A DNA stretch of 64,000 nt, taken from contig NZ_KB900614.1 in NCBI RefSeq assembly GCF_000379065.1, positions 4,885,969-4,949,968 on the forward strand. The letters are read 5' to 3'. The DNA is from Salinispora mooreana. GTDB lineage: Bacteria > Actinomycetota > Actinomycetes > Mycobacteriales > Micromonosporaceae. Position 1 is the stretch's first letter; each line of letters starts with the position of its first letter. Both the position numbers and the translations under genes were made by a program. Below, piece by piece: positions 14,834 through 23,918 of this stretch. The notes beneath the pieces were generated by a model. It saw only the letters and a program-made list of their open reading frames with translations, was not told the DNA's origin and made no database searches.

Positions 14834-17629
14834 GTGAAGCGCAGACGTCGCCAGCTACTCGCCGGACTAGCGGTCGTCGCCCTCGCCGCGACGACGGGTG
14901 TTGCCGGAATCCACCTCGCCGGCACCGAAGTGCCGGCCGCCGCCGCGGCGACCGGGGACGGTGAGCTACCGAACGCCCTCGGGGCCCACCTGGAGCAGAT
15001 GCGTCGGTCGATACCGGGCAACGACGGCATGTCGTTGGACGGCCCGGGCGGTGCCGCGCAGCAGGAGTTCCTCAAGCGGGCCTACCCGGCCAACGAGGTA
15101 AGCCTCGCCGAGGTCGACCGCTCGAAGGCGGCGTTCGCGGCGGCGGAGCGCCGGGGCCGGGACGGCCAACGGTGGACCAACGTCGGGCCGAGCGAGGCCG
15201 TGTACCCGTTCACCGAGTACCGCAACGCCTTCAACTACGTTCCCAACGAGTACGTCGCCGGTGGCCGGGTGACCTCCCTCGACATCAGCCCCGACTGCAA
15301 CCGGTGGCTCTGCCGGGCGTACGCCACGCCCTCCGGTGGTGGCGTCTGGGGCACGCTCAACATCCTCGCCGCCGAGCCGAAGTGGTATTACCTGGGTGGG
15401 CCGCTCGGCATCAACGCGGCCGGCTCGGTCACGATCGACCGCAACGACCGGACCGGGCTCACCATCTACGTCGGTACCGGTGAGGCGAACATCTGTGGCT
15501 CCGGATGTGTCGCCGGGGTCGGTCTCTACCGCTCCACCAACGGCGGTCTGACCTGGCAGGGCCCGCTCGGCAAGGAGGTGCTCGCCGGCAAGGGCATCGC
15601 CGAGATCACCATCGAGCCGGACGACCCGAAGACCATCTACGTCGCCACCACCACCGCGCTGCGCGGTATGTCCAGCGCCTGCTGCACCGGCGTGACGCGG
15701 CCGGTGCCCGACGCCGAGAAGTGGGGTCTCTACAAGACCACCGACGGTGGCAAGAACTGGAACTTCATCCACAACGGTTCGGCCGCCGCCACCGACTGCA
15801 CCGGCGACGCCGAGGAGTTCGGCAACAACGCGGTCTGCTCGCCGCGCGGCGTCCGCTACGTCAAGCTCGACCCGAACAACTCCGACATCGTGTACGCGTC
15901 GTCGTACGGCCGTGGTGTCTGGCGCTCCCCGGACGCCGGAGCCAGCTGGACGCAGATCAAGCCGTCGCTCAACCCGGAGCTGTTCCAGACCCGGGCCGCC
16001 ATCGACGTCACCGCGCTGCCCGACGGCAAGACCCGGATGTACGTCTACGAGGGCAACTTCGGCAACCCATACTCGCGGTTGCTGCGCAGCGACGACGTGG
16101 CCGGCGGAACCCCCACGTTCACCGATCTGACCAGCTCGAACCCGGCAGACCCGGGGTACGCCACCTACAACCAGTGCACCGGCCAGTGCTGGTACGACAT
16201 GTTCGTGCACACCCCGCCGGGGCATCCGGACATCGTCTACACCGGTGGCTCCTATGTCTACGGCGAGACGGTCGCGCACAAGCGGGCCGTCGTCCTCTCC
16301 ACCGACGCCGGGGTCAGCGGTACCGACATGACCTTCGACGGCACCGACGAGCTGCACCCGAACGGTCTGCATCCGGACCAGCACGCGATCGTGACCCACC
16401 CGCGGGACCCGTATCAGTTCTTCGAGGCCAACGACGGCGGGATCATGCGCTCCAGCGGTGACTTCGTCGATCGCTCCGCCTGGTGTGACAGCCCGGACCG
16501 CAACCTGACCACGCAGTCCCAGCAGGATCGCTGCAAGCAGATGCTCTCCCGGATCCCGAGCAAGCTGGAGGGCATCAACAAGGGCATGAACACGTTGCAG
16601 TTCATCAGCCTGTCGGTCAGCCCGCACGACGTGAACCTGCTGCAGGGTGGCACGCAGGACAACGGGACCTGGGAGAACAACGGCGAGCGGCGGCGCTGGT
16701 CGAACACGATGATCGGTGACGGTGGTGCCTCCGGCTTCGATGTCGGCAGGCCCGAGTTCCGCTTCCACACCTTCTTCGACGCGTCACCAGAGGTGAACTT
16801 CGCCGGCGGCGACATCGCCGAGTGGATCTGGACCGCGGACCCGATCTACGGCCAGCCCGGCACCCTCTTCTACGCTCCGGTCATCAGCGACCCGGTCGTC
16901 AGCGGCACGATGTTCGCCGGTACCGGCCGCTCGGTGTACCGGACGAAGACCTTCGGTCTGGGCGACCGGAGCATCGAGGAGGCCAACCGGATCTGCAACA
17001 CCTGGACCGGCACCTTCGAGGAGCAGTGCGGGGACTGGGAGGCGCTGGGAGCCACGCCGCTCACCGACGAGGCGTGGGGGGACCGGGCCGGTGGCGCGGT
17101 CTCGGTGGTCCAGCGGGTCGACACCGACTCCGCCACCGCCTACGCGGCCACCAGCACCGGTCGAGTCTTCGTCAGCCACAACGTTGACGCCGAGTCGGCC
17201 GCCGAGGTGACCTGGACCCGGATCGACAACCCGGACACCCCGAACCGCTTCGTCACCAGCATCCACATCGACCCGAGCGACCCGAACCGGGCCTGGGTCT
17301 CCTACAGCGGCTTCAACTCGAACACGCCCGAGACGCTCGGGCACGTCTTCGAGGTGACGACCGCCGGCACGACGGTGACCTGGACCGACCGTTCGTACGA
17401 CTTCGAGGATCAGCCGATCACCGACCTGGTCCGGGACGACGTCACCGGTGATCTGTACGCCTCGACCGACTTCGGCGTGTTGCGGTTGGCCGAGGGGCGG
17501 ACCAGCTGGACCAAGGCGGGCGGTGGCATGCCGAATGTGGAGGTCGCCGGGCTCACCATCGTGCCGGGCGAGCGGGTCCTCTACGCGGCCTCGCACGGCC
17601 TCGGCGCCTGGCAGCTCAACCTGAAGTAG
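14834..17629 (+). CDS. Large secreted BNR/sialidase-like beta-propeller protein
   Basis: A 931-residue exported protein. GTG 14834 follows GGGAGGAAC and gives a Sec signal peptide: basic 'VKRRRR', hydrophobic 'LLAGLAVVALAATTGVAGI' and an Ala-rich cleavage region. The mature part has many Asp-box-like or BNR-like blades ('YRSTNGGLTWQG', 'YKTTDGGKNWNF', 'WRSPDAGASWTQI', 'LSTDAGVSG'), as in the VPS10/sialidase/xyloglucanase propeller families. Catalytic residues of true sialidases were not identified. It probably acts outside the cell on glycans or as a binding propeller. The sugar-type ABC importer follows. Confidence 0.85.
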   Translation: MKRRRRQLLAGLAVVALAATTGVAGIHLAGTEVPAAAAATGDGELPNALGAHLEQMRRSIPGNDGMSLDGPGGAAQQEFLKRAYPANEVSLAEVDRSKAAFAAAERRGRDGQRWTNVGPSEAVYPFTEYRNAFNYVPNEYVAGGRVTSLDISPDCNRWLCRAYATPSGGGVWGTLNILAAEPKWYYLGGPLGINAAGSVTIDRNDRTGLTIYVGTGEANICGSGCVAGVGLYRSTNGGLTWQGPLGKEVLAGKGIAEITIEPDDPKTIYVATTTALRGMSSACCTGVTRPVPDAEKWGLYKTTDGGKNWNFIHNGSAAATDCTGDAEEFGNNAVCSPRGVRYVKLDPNNSDIVYASSYGRGVWRSPDAGASWTQIKPSLNPELFQTRAAIDVTALPDGKTRMYVYEGNFGNPYSRLLRSDDVAGGTPTFTDLTSSNPADPGYATYNQCTGQCWYDMFVHTPPGHPDIVYTGGSYVYGETVAHKRAVVLSTDAGVSGTDMTFDGTDELHPNGLHPDQHAIVTHPRDPYQFFEANDGGIMRSSGDFVDRSAWCDSPDRNLTTQSQQDRCKQMLSRIPSKLEGINKGMNTLQFISLSVSPHDVNLLQGGTQDNGTWENNGERRRWSNTMIGDGGASGFDVGRPEFRFHTFFDASPEVNFAGGDIAEWIWTADPIYGQPGTLFYAPVISDPVVSGTMFAGTGRSVYRTKTFGLGDRSIEEANRICNTWTGTFEEQCGDWEALGATPLTDEAWGDRAGGAVSVVQRVDTDSATAYAATSTGRVFVSHNVDAESAAEVTWTRIDNPDTPNRFVTSIHIDPSDPNRAWVSYSGFNSNTPETLGHVFEVTTAGTTVTWTDRSYDFEDQPITDLVRDDVTGDLYASTDFGVLRLAEGRTSWTKAGGGMPNVEVAGLTIVPGERVLYAASHGLGAWQLNLK

Positions 17630-17654
17630 GTCGATCATCCACACCACCAACCGA

Positions 17655-17682
17655 GTGGGGGGCCGCGCCGGCGGCCCCCCAC
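17655..17682 (+). terminator. Strong GC hairpin after the propeller gene
   Basis: GTGGGGGGCCGC (17655-17666) pairs perfectly with GCGGCCCCCCAC (17671-17682) around a four-base loop. It lies 25 bases after the propeller stop codon. It also contains the only ATG/GTG-type start available for the following permease, so terminator and start codon coincide. Confidence 0.75.
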
Positions 17683-18515
17683 CGCTGTCCGGGAGGATCG
17701 GTCAGATCTGGCGTGCCCTGGGCGCGCTCTTCGTCCTGCTCGTCTTCGTCCCGCCGCTCCTGCTGCTGGTCTCGGGCTCGCTCACCGAGCCCGGGCTGCC
17801 GCCGTCCCCCACCCCGCGGCTGATCCCCGATCCGGTCTCCACCGCCGGCTACCGACAGGCCCTGGCGGTCGGCGGGGTGCTCCGTGCCGCGCTCAACTCC
17901 CTGCTGGTGGCGGTCGTCGCCGTGCCGCTGAGTGTGCTGGTTGCCGCGCTGGCCGGCTTCGCGTTGGCCCGGCTCAGGCCCCGGGCGGCCGCCCTCGTTG
18001 TGGTGGCCTCCCTGGCAGCCCTGATGGTGCCGGCCACCGCACTGCTGGTACCCCGGTTCACGATCTTCCGCGCGCTCGGGCTGACCGATACGCTGGTGCC
18101 CTTGATCGCTCCGGCGCTGTTGGGTACCTCCCCGCTCTACGTCCTGGTCTACTACCTGGCGTTCCGGGCGCTGCCGCGGGACCTCTACGACGCCTGTCTG
18201 GTGGAGGACATGACTCCGATGGGCATCTGGTGGCGGGTCGCGCTCCCGTTGGTGCGTCCGGTCACTGCCGCGATCACCGCGTTGACCTTCGTGCTGACCT
18301 GGTCGAACTTCCTCGATCCACTGATCTACGTGTACGACCGTGACCTGTTCACCCTGCCCTTGGCGCTGCGTTCGCTGTCGGTGCTGGATCCGACGAACTT
18401 CCCGGTGTTCCTGGCCGGGGCGGTCCTGGCAACCGGCCCGGCCGTGCTGGTCTTCGGGCTCGTCCAGCGCCGATTTTTCCACCACGATGACCAGACAGGA
18501 CGGAACCGGCCATGA
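17655..18515 (+). CDS. ABC sugar transporter permease (MalG type)
   Basis: A 286-residue inner-membrane permease with about six helices. The cytoplasmic EAA-type loop reads 'LYDACLVEDMTPMGIWWRVALPLVRP', which docks the ATPase. It should form a heterodimer with the permease at 20877. Its last codons overlap the binding-protein start by four bases (ATGA). The only in-frame start I find is GTG 17655, inside a strong hairpin. A rare start further in, after GGGAGGATCGG, cannot be excluded. Confidence 0.85.
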   Translation: MGGRAGGPPPLSGRIGQIWRALGALFVLLVFVPPLLLLVSGSLTEPGLPPSPTPRLIPDPVSTAGYRQALAVGGVLRAALNSLLVAVVAVPLSVLVAALAGFALARLRPRAAALVVVASLAALMVPATALLVPRFTIFRALGLTDTLVPLIAPALLGTSPLYVLVYYLAFRALPRDLYDACLVEDMTPMGIWWRVALPLVRPVTAAITALTFVLTWSNFLDPLIYVYDRDLFTLPLALRSLSVLDPTNFPVFLAGAVLATGPAVLVFGLVQRRFFHHDDQTGRNRP

Positions 18516-19837
18516 GAAGACCCAAGGCGCTGCTGGCGGCGCTGCTCGCGACTGTGCTCTTCGGCACCGGCTGCGCAGCCGGACCCGGGGCCGCCGCCGA
18601 CGGGCCGGTGCGGCTACTGGTCTTCGGCGCCCCCGAGGAGTTGGCCGCGTATCGCACGCTGATCGAGGCGTACGGTCAGGCGCAGCCCGGTAACGAGGTG
18701 CAGCTCATCGAGGCGAGCGACCGCAAGGACCTGCTGGCTCGGCTCGCCACCTCGGTTGCCGGGGGAGCCCCACCGGACCTGTTCCTGATGAACTACCGCT
18801 TCTACGGCCAGTTCGCGGCGAAGAACGTGGTGGAGCCCTTGGACGAGCGGATCGCCGCCTCCGAGAGGGTGAATCCCGCTGACTACTATCCGGTGGCGGT
18901 GGAGGCCTTCACCTGGGGCGGCAAACAGCTCTGCCTGCCGCAGAACGTCTCCAGTCTCGCCGTCTACTACAACCGCACCCTCTTCGCCAAATACCAGGTC
19001 CCTGAGCCGAAGGCGGGCTGGACCTGGAACGACATGGTCGGGACCGCCATCGCGATGACCCGGGACGACCGTGGTGTGGTGGTCAAGGGCACCGAGAGCG
19101 AGGGGGCCGCTGCCCGCCCGGCCGTGCACGGGCTCGGCGTCGAGCCGTCGATCATCCGGGTGGCCCCGTTCACGTGGTCTGCCGGCGGTGAGATCGTCGA
19201 TGACCCGGACCGACCGACCCGACTCACCCTGGACACCCAGGCCGGCCGGGAGGCGCTGAAGAACCTGGTCGACCTGCGCCAGGCGTACGGGGTGGTGCCC
19301 ACCGACGAGGAGGTCGAGGCGGAGGACGACGAGTCCCGCTTCGCCAACGGCCGACTCGCCATGCTGATGTCCTCGCGGCGCTCCACCACCACCTTCCGCT
19401 CGATCACCGGCTTCGAGTGGGACGTCGCTCCGCTGCCGGTCTACCAGGACCAGGTCGGGGTGCTGCACTCGGACGCGTACTGCATGACCCGGGGTGCCAA
19501 GCGTAAGGACGCGGCGTGGCGGTTCCTGGAGTTCGCCATCTCCGCCGAGGGGCAGCAGATCATCGCCGCCACCGGGCGGACGGTGCCGTCGCACATCGGT
19601 GTCTCGCAGTCCCCGGTGTTCCTCGACCCGTCCCAGCCACCGCGCAACGCCCAGGTCTTCCTCGATACGGTTCCCACCCTCCGGACGTTGCCGACCATCT
19701 CCACCTGGCCGGAGGTCGAGGATGTGACCGCCGGGATCCTGGAGAACGCGCTCTACCGGGGCGACCGGTTGGACGAGGTCATCCGCGCCCTGGATGAGCA
19801 GACCCGCCCGCTGTTCGCCCGTGGTGAGCACGGGTGA
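18512..19837 (+). CDS. ABC sugar-binding lipoprotein
   Basis: 441 residues. The N-terminus 'MRRPKALLAALLATVLFGTGCAAG' is a lipoprotein-like signal with Cys at about residue 21. The mature part is a family 1 extracellular solute-binding protein: 'GGAPPDLFLMNYRFYGQFAAKNVVEPLDERI', 'LYNRT'-like 'VYYNRTLFAKY' and C-terminal 'AWRFLEFAISAEGQQIIAATGRTVPSH' are typical. It would capture an oligosaccharide outside the membrane for the two permeases. It is coupled by four-base overlaps on both sides. The sugar cannot be predicted. Confidence 0.9.
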   Translation: MRRPKALLAALLATVLFGTGCAAGPGAAADGPVRLLVFGAPEELAAYRTLIEAYGQAQPGNEVQLIEASDRKDLLARLATSVAGGAPPDLFLMNYRFYGQFAAKNVVEPLDERIAASERVNPADYYPVAVEAFTWGGKQLCLPQNVSSLAVYYNRTLFAKYQVPEPKAGWTWNDMVGTAIAMTRDDRGVVVKGTESEGAAARPAVHGLGVEPSIIRVAPFTWSAGGEIVDDPDRPTRLTLDTQAGREALKNLVDLRQAYGVVPTDEEVEAEDDESRFANGRLAMLMSSRRSTTTFRSITGFEWDVAPLPVYQDQVGVLHSDAYCMTRGAKRKDAAWRFLEFAISAEGQQIIAATGRTVPSHIGVSQSPVFLDPSQPPRNAQVFLDTVPTLRTLPTISTWPEVEDVTAGILENALYRGDRLDEVIRALDEQTRPLFARGEHG

Positions 19838-20889
19838 ACGATGCCGGTCTGACCCACGACGCCGGGCTGACTCTGGACGGAGTGAGTGCCGCCTACCGGG
19901 GCGTTACCGTTCTGCGGCAGATGTGGCTGACCGCGGCCCGGGGAGAACTCCTGGTGGTGCTCGGCCCCTCCGGCGCCGGCAAGTCGACGTTGTTGCGGGT
20001 GGTGGCCGGGCTGGAGCCGGTCACCACCGGGCGAGTCTGGATCGCCGGCCGGGATGTCACCGCCGACCGTCCCGGCCGGCGTAACGTGTCGATGGTCTTC
20101 CAGTCGTACGCGCTCTTTCCCCACCTGACCGTCGCCGAGAACATCGCGTTCGGCCTGGTGGTGCGGGATGTCCCGAAGGCGGCGGCCCGAGAGCGGGCCC
20201 GGCGGGCCGCCGAGCAGGTCGGCGCGGCGCATCTGCTCGGCCGGCGACCCGGGCAGCTCTCCGGCGGCGAGCGACAGCGGGTCGCGTTGGCTCGGGCGTT
20301 GGTGCGGGAGCCGGACGTCTTCCTCCTCGACGAGCCGCTGTCCAACCTCGACCTTGCGCTGCGGGTGCAGATGCGGGCCGAGCTGCGGGCCCTGCACGAC
20401 CGGCTCGGCGCCACGATGGTGCACGTCACGCACGACCAAACCGAGGCGCTGGTGCTGGCCGACCGGATCGCGGTGCTGCGCGACGGCCGGGTGGAGCAGG
20501 TCGGTACGCCGGACGAGATCTGGCACACCCCGGCGAGCCGGTTCGTGGCTGGCTTTGTCGGCTCCCCGGCGATGAACGTGCTTCCGAGCTCCGGCCCGAT
20601 CCACCCGTCCGGTGCTCCGCCGGCGGGGATGGCCGGCGACCGGGAGATCGGGTTCCGCCCGGAGGCGGTGGTGTTGGGGGAGTCCGACGGCGCGGCGGCG
20701 ACTGTTGACCGGGTGGAGGTGGTCGGCACGGACGCCTACGCCTACCTCACTCTCCGCGCCGGGAGCCCGGTGGTGGCCCGGGTGCCCGCCGCCCACCGGC
20801 CCGCGCGCGGCGATGCGGTTCGAGTCGGGGTCCGCTGGGCCGATACGCACGTCTTCGACGCCGCCACCGGGCTCCGGTGCGTTCCTTGA
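19834..20889 (+). CDS. ABC sugar importer ATPase (MsmK/UgpC type)
   Basis: 351 residues. Walker A 'GPSGAGKST' (44-52), Q-loop 'VFQSYALFPHLTVAENIAFGL', signature 'LSGGERQRVALARAL', Walker B 'VFLLDEPLSNLD', then a C-terminal TOBE-like regulatory domain ('REIGFRPEAVVLG'). It powers sugar uptake through the two permeases of this operon. GTG 19834 overlaps the binding-protein stop (GTGA), and its own stop lies within the start of the next permease gene. Confidence 0.92.
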   Translation: MNDAGLTHDAGLTLDGVSAAYRGVTVLRQMWLTAARGELLVVLGPSGAGKSTLLRVVAGLEPVTTGRVWIAGRDVTADRPGRRNVSMVFQSYALFPHLTVAENIAFGLVVRDVPKAAARERARRAAEQVGAAHLLGRRPGQLSGGERQRVALARALVREPDVFLLDEPLSNLDLALRVQMRAELRALHDRLGATMVHVTHDQTEALVLADRIAVLRDGRVEQVGTPDEIWHTPASRFVAGFVGSPAMNVLPSSGPIHPSGAPPAGMAGDREIGFRPEAVVLGESDGAAATVDRVEVVGTDAYAYLTLRAGSPVVARVPAAHRPARGDAVRVGVRWADTHVFDAATGLRCVP

Positions 20890-21827
20890 GCGAAAGGAGT
20901 GAGCGGTCGCGCGCCGGGGTAGGGCCGGCGGCGCGTGGGCACCGGCAGGTGGTGCTGATGCTGGCGCCGTATCTGATCGGTCTGGTCGGTTTGGTGTTGT
21001 TCCCTGCCGCGGTCACGCTTGCCCTGGCCTTCACCGAGTACGACCTGGTCAATCCGCCGAGCTGGGCCGGGTTGGCGAACGTCTCCGAGCTGGTGACGGA
21101 CCCGGTCTTCCGGGTCGCGCTGACCAACTCGCTGGTGTTCGCGCTGGTGGCCGTGCCGCTTCGGGTGCTGCTCGCACTGGGCTTGGCGCTGCTGCTGCAT
21201 CGCCGGTCGTTCGGGGCCCGTCCCGCACGGGTCGCGGCGCTGCTGCCGACCGCGGTACCCGAGATCGCCTATGGCCTGCTCTGGCTCTGGCTGTTCAACC
21301 CCTTGTACGGCCCGATCAACCAGCTGCTGCGCGTCGGTGGCGAGAACGGGTTGACCGTGCTCGGTCGTACCCCGCCGCAGTGGCTGACCGACCCCACTGA
21401 CGCCCGCGCCGCGATCATCCTGATGAGTGTGTTCACCATGGGCGAGACCTTCGTGGTGTTACTCGCCGCCCGGCGGGCCCTGCCAGCGGATGTCTATGAG
21501 GTGGCGGCCCTGGAGGACGCCACCGGTTGGGACGTCTTCCGCCGGGTCACCCTGCCGCTGATGGCGCCGGTGCTGGCCCTGCTGGTGGTGCGGGATCTGA
21601 TCGCCAGCCTGCACTTCTCCTTTGTGCCGGCGCTCGTGGTGACCGACGGTGGCCCGCCGCCGTATGCCACCACCTACCTGTCGTTGTTCATCTACCGCAC
21701 CGGGTTCGAGTACCTGCGCTACGGCTACGCCGCGGCCGCGACGTTGGTGATGATGCTGCTGACGGTGGCGGCGGTGGTGGTGCAGTGGCGGCTGTTCCGC
21801 CGCTACCGGGCCTTCTATCGGCTGTGA
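20877..21827 (+). CDS. ABC sugar transporter permease (MalF/UgpA type)
   Basis: 316 residues with about six membrane helices ('LMLAPYLIGLVGLVLFPAAVTLALAFTEY' first) and the EAA loop 'PADVYEVAALEDATGWDVFRRVTLPLMAP'. It pairs with the permease at 17655. The GTG at 20877 overlaps the ATPase gene by 13 bases. A later in-frame GTG at 20949 would also keep all helices. The operon ends here, 35 bases before the left attachment repeat. Confidence 0.88.
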   Translation: MRSLSERSERSRAGVGPAARGHRQVVLMLAPYLIGLVGLVLFPAAVTLALAFTEYDLVNPPSWAGLANVSELVTDPVFRVALTNSLVFALVAVPLRVLLALGLALLLHRRSFGARPARVAALLPTAVPEIAYGLLWLWLFNPLYGPINQLLRVGGENGLTVLGRTPPQWLTDPTDARAAIILMSVFTMGETFVVLLAARRALPADVYEVAALEDATGWDVFRRVTLPLMAPVLALLVVRDLIASLHFSFVPALVVTDGGPPPYATTYLSLFIYRTGFEYLRYGYAAAATLVMMLLTVAAVVVQWRLFRRYRAFYRL

Positions 21828-21862
21828 TCATTCAGGGCCGGTCGGTTCGTGGCTTCCGTCGG

Positions 21863-21929
21863 ACTCTTAATCCGCGGGTTCGGGGTTCGAGTCCCTGGCG
21901 GCGCACCAACGAGCAAGGCCCTGACCTGG
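21863..21929 (+). repeat. Left attachment repeat (tRNA-Lys 3' half)
   Basis: Starts in the anticodon loop (ACTCTTAAT, anticodon CTT) and continues through the T arm, the 3' acceptor strand GCGGCGC, ACCA, and the left arm of a terminator. The upstream 35 bases do not supply a D arm or the matching 5' acceptor GCGCCGC, so this is not an intact tRNA. The terminator right arm at 21942-21953 pairs with two G-U wobbles. Confidence 0.85.
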
Positions 21930-21986
21930 CACTTCTGTGCCGGTCGGGGTCTTTTTCGTCGGTGTCTGTCGATATCTAGCGCTGCT

Positions 21987-22006
21987 GTGAGCCCGAGGTG
22001 AGCCCG
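21987..22006. promoter_or_regulatory. Paired GTGAGCCCG sites, left, outer (putative integrase arm sites)
   Basis: GTGAGCCCG at 21987-21995 and 21998-22006, 11 bases apart, on one face of the helix. The same pair recurs at 22092-22110 and at the right end (31622-31641). Their position beside both attachment repeats suggests arm-type binding sites for the integrase. Confidence 0.55.
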
Positions 22007-22050
22007 GGGGTGTATTGCGATGCCATCAGGCGGTGGAAGCTCCCACCGCC

Positions 22051-23595
22051 TCAGGACGCCTGGTCATCGATGTCAGCCGATTTATCGGGCTGTGAGCCCG
22101 GGTGAGCCCGGGAGCGCTTCTGCCTGGGCACCAGACGCGCGGCGGCTTCCGCCGCATCGTGCGCCACCTCCGGCAGGACCGAGGTGTAGGTGTCCGACGT
22201 GAGCCCGATGGACGCGTGGCCCAGCATCTCCTGTACCACCTTCCGGTCGACCCCGGCCGCGAGCGCGATCGTTGCCGCACCGTGACGGAGGTCATGCAGC
22301 CGGATCGGCGGAAGGCCAGCCCTCCGGGTCAGCCGCTCGAAGCGGGCTGTCAGCCGGTCTGGTTCGATCCACCCCCCGGTTGGCTGGGTGAACAGTCGAC
22401 CGCTGTCCACCCATGCCGCTCCGGCCCTCTCGCGCGCCTTGCGTTGCCGCTTGAGGTGCCGCTTGAGCACCTTCACGCTCTTCCGATCCAGCGCAACGAC
22501 GCGATCCCCCGCGTCGCTCTTCGGTGTGCCTTCCAGCGTCTGCCCTCCGAACGCCACTAGCTGAGTAGCGATGGTGAGGGTTTGTGCCTTGAGGTCTAGG
22601 TCCTCTGGCCGTAGCCCGCACGCTTCGCCCCGTCGCAGTCCCCGGAACACGATCAGGTGAAAAAGCGCGCACAGGTCGTCATCACCGATCGCATCCAGGA
22701 ACGCGCCGGCTTGCTCTGGTGTCCACACCATGACCGGTGACGGCTTCACACCGGTAGCCTGCCATTGCGCCACCCGGTCATCAGTCCACACAAGCGCCTT
22801 CGGGCGCTTCACGGAATCCAGCTCGACATGTGCGGCAGGGTTAAACGTGATCAGCCCCTGGGCTATCGCATCGTTGAGTGCTGCGCGGAGCGTTGCCCTG
22901 ATGTGTCGCTGCGTCGTTGGCCCCGCTGGACGACGGAATGGGGGCATCTCTGCGATAGCGGCACGTGCCGTACGGCGACGCTGCCGCCCCTTGAGCGCCT
23001 TTAGCTCATCGATAGCGGCGTGCCGTAGCGCGTTCGACTCTTCAATCTCGATGTTTTGTTCAGCGATACCAGCGAACATCTCTTTTAGGTGAGACACCCT
23101 AAGTCGGTCTAGCCGTATGTCCCCGATGCGGGGCTTTAGGTGATTCTGGATGTCTCCGGCGTACCTGTTCTTCGTGCTGGGGCGGATTTTGCGGCCAGCG
23201 ATCCATTCGTCTAGCCACTCCCCGACCGTGGTCTTCGCGGTCAGTGACTGTCCGCTGTGCAGCTTGCGCCTCGTCTCGTCCAGGTCGGGCAATGGTCCCC
23301 CACTGGATGCGACACCCGCCAGTAGGTCCCCGATGCGCTGCTGTCCGTCTGCGTCGTCACTGTCAGGCAGCGCCAGCAAAGCCCGTAGGGCGTCCAGGTC
23401 GACCTGTGCCTCAGCAGCCGACGTGTAGCCGGTCCGGCGGAACGTCCGCCGTTCGCCGTCCGCTGTCGGCGGTAGCTCCTGGCGTACGCCCCATGTGCCG
23501 TGACGGCGTTGGTTGAGCTTCGGGCAGGACTGTCCGTACTGTTTGCCTGTCTGTGGATCGCGGCAGGCGCAGCGGCGGAATGTTGATCCTCTCAA
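22051..23595 (-). CDS. int: Tyrosine-recombinase integrase
   Basis: 514 residues if translation begins at TTG 23595, which follows AGGAGGAACC at ideal spacing; the frame is open 14 codons further. N-terminus 'LRGSTFRRCACRDPQTGKQYG', a SAM-like core-binding domain ('TVGEWLDEWIAGRKIRPSTKNRYAGDIQNHLKPRIG', about 123-157), then the catalytic domain: Arg in 'FRGLRRGEACGL' (about 321), 'HDLRH' (434-438), 'LGHASI' (His 460) and nucleophile Tyr 470 in 'SDTYTSV'. It would catalyse site-specific integration at the tRNA-Lys repeats. Promoter repeats at 23619-23657 lie just upstream. The 3' end of the gene contains one pair of GTGAGCCCG sites. Confidence 0.92.
   Translation of the reverse strand: MRGSTFRRCACRDPQTGKQYGQSCPKLNQRRHGTWGVRQELPPTADGERRTFRRTGYTSAAEAQVDLDALRALLALPDSDDADGQQRIGDLLAGVASSGGPLPDLDETRRKLHSGQSLTAKTTVGEWLDEWIAGRKIRPSTKNRYAGDIQNHLKPRIGDIRLDRLRVSHLKEMFAGIAEQNIEIEESNALRHAAIDELKALKGRQRRRTARAAIAEMPPFRRPAGPTTQRHIRATLRAALNDAIAQGLITFNPAAHVELDSVKRPKALVWTDDRVAQWQATGVKPSPVMVWTPEQAGAFLDAIGDDDLCALFHLIVFRGLRRGEACGLRPEDLDLKAQTLTIATQLVAFGGQTLEGTPKSDAGDRVVALDRKSVKVLKRHLKRQRKARERAGAAWVDSGRLFTQPTGGWIEPDRLTARFERLTRRAGLPPIRLHDLRHGAATIALAAGVDRKVVQEMLGHASIGLTSDTYTSVLPEVAHDAAEAAARLVPRQKRSRAHPGSQPDKSADIDDQAS
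22092..22110. promoter_or_regulatory. Paired GTGAGCCCG sites, left, inner (putative integrase arm sites)
   Basis: GTGAGCCCG at 22092-22100 and 22102-22110, 10 bases apart, inside the last codons of the integrase gene. It is the same motif as at 21987 and 31622, in the same orientation. Confidence 0.5.
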
Positions 23596-23618
23596 GGTTC
23601 CTCCTGACAGTGAAGGTT

Positions 23619-23657
23619 GGTACCAAGTAGGTACCATACAGGTACCTCCAAGGTATC
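23619..23657. promoter_or_regulatory. Operator-like array: GGTACC x3 plus GGTATC, 11-bp phase
   Basis: GGTACC at 23619, 23630 and 23641 and GGTATC at 23652, each exactly 11 bases after the last. The array lies between the integrase start (23595, leftward) and the small rightward gene (23673). TAGAAT at 23661-23666 could be the -10 of that gene, placing its transcript start near its GTG. One-turn phasing suggests cooperative binding of a repressor to one helix face, controlling both directions. Confidence 0.65.
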
Positions 23658-23672
23658 AACTAGAATGAGGGC

Positions 23673-23918
23673 GTGGAAGGGCAAAGAGTGGGCGCAGATG
23701 GCATGCCAGAGCTTCCCCCGAAACCTAGGGTGAGGAAAGAAAAGCGAGATCGGCAGGCCAAGATTCGGCTCTCGGATCGGGAAACCAAGGCCCTAGAGGA
23801 CCGGCGGCCAGACCTTACGGTTGCGGGCATTGTCTCCCTGTTGGTTGATGACGTGCTAGAGGGTCGCCACAATCCTTCATGGATGCTCCCGGCGGACGAC
23901 GACACTGACCCCCAATAG
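23673..23918 (+). CDS. Small ribbon-helix-helix-like protein, divergent to int
   Basis: 81 residues, basic first half ('PPKPRVRKEKRDRQ') then 'AKIRLSDRETKALEDRRPDLTVAGIVSLLVDDVL', a short strand followed by two helices as in ribbon-helix-helix DNA binders. It starts at GTG 23673 right after a -10-like TAGAAT, so the mRNA may be leaderless. It overlaps the excisionase gene tail-to-tail by 42 bases. Its place beside the phased GGTACC sites makes it a candidate for their regulator. The family assignment is structural inference only. Confidence 0.6.
   Translation: MEGQRVGADGMPELPPKPRVRKEKRDRQAKIRLSDRETKALEDRRPDLTVAGIVSLLVDDVLEGRHNPSWMLPADDDTDPQ

Noticed and set aside
21833..21908. Intact tRNA-Lys gene
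   Set aside because: Only the 3' half is present. The bases upstream do not form a D arm and do not pair with the GCGGCGC acceptor strand.
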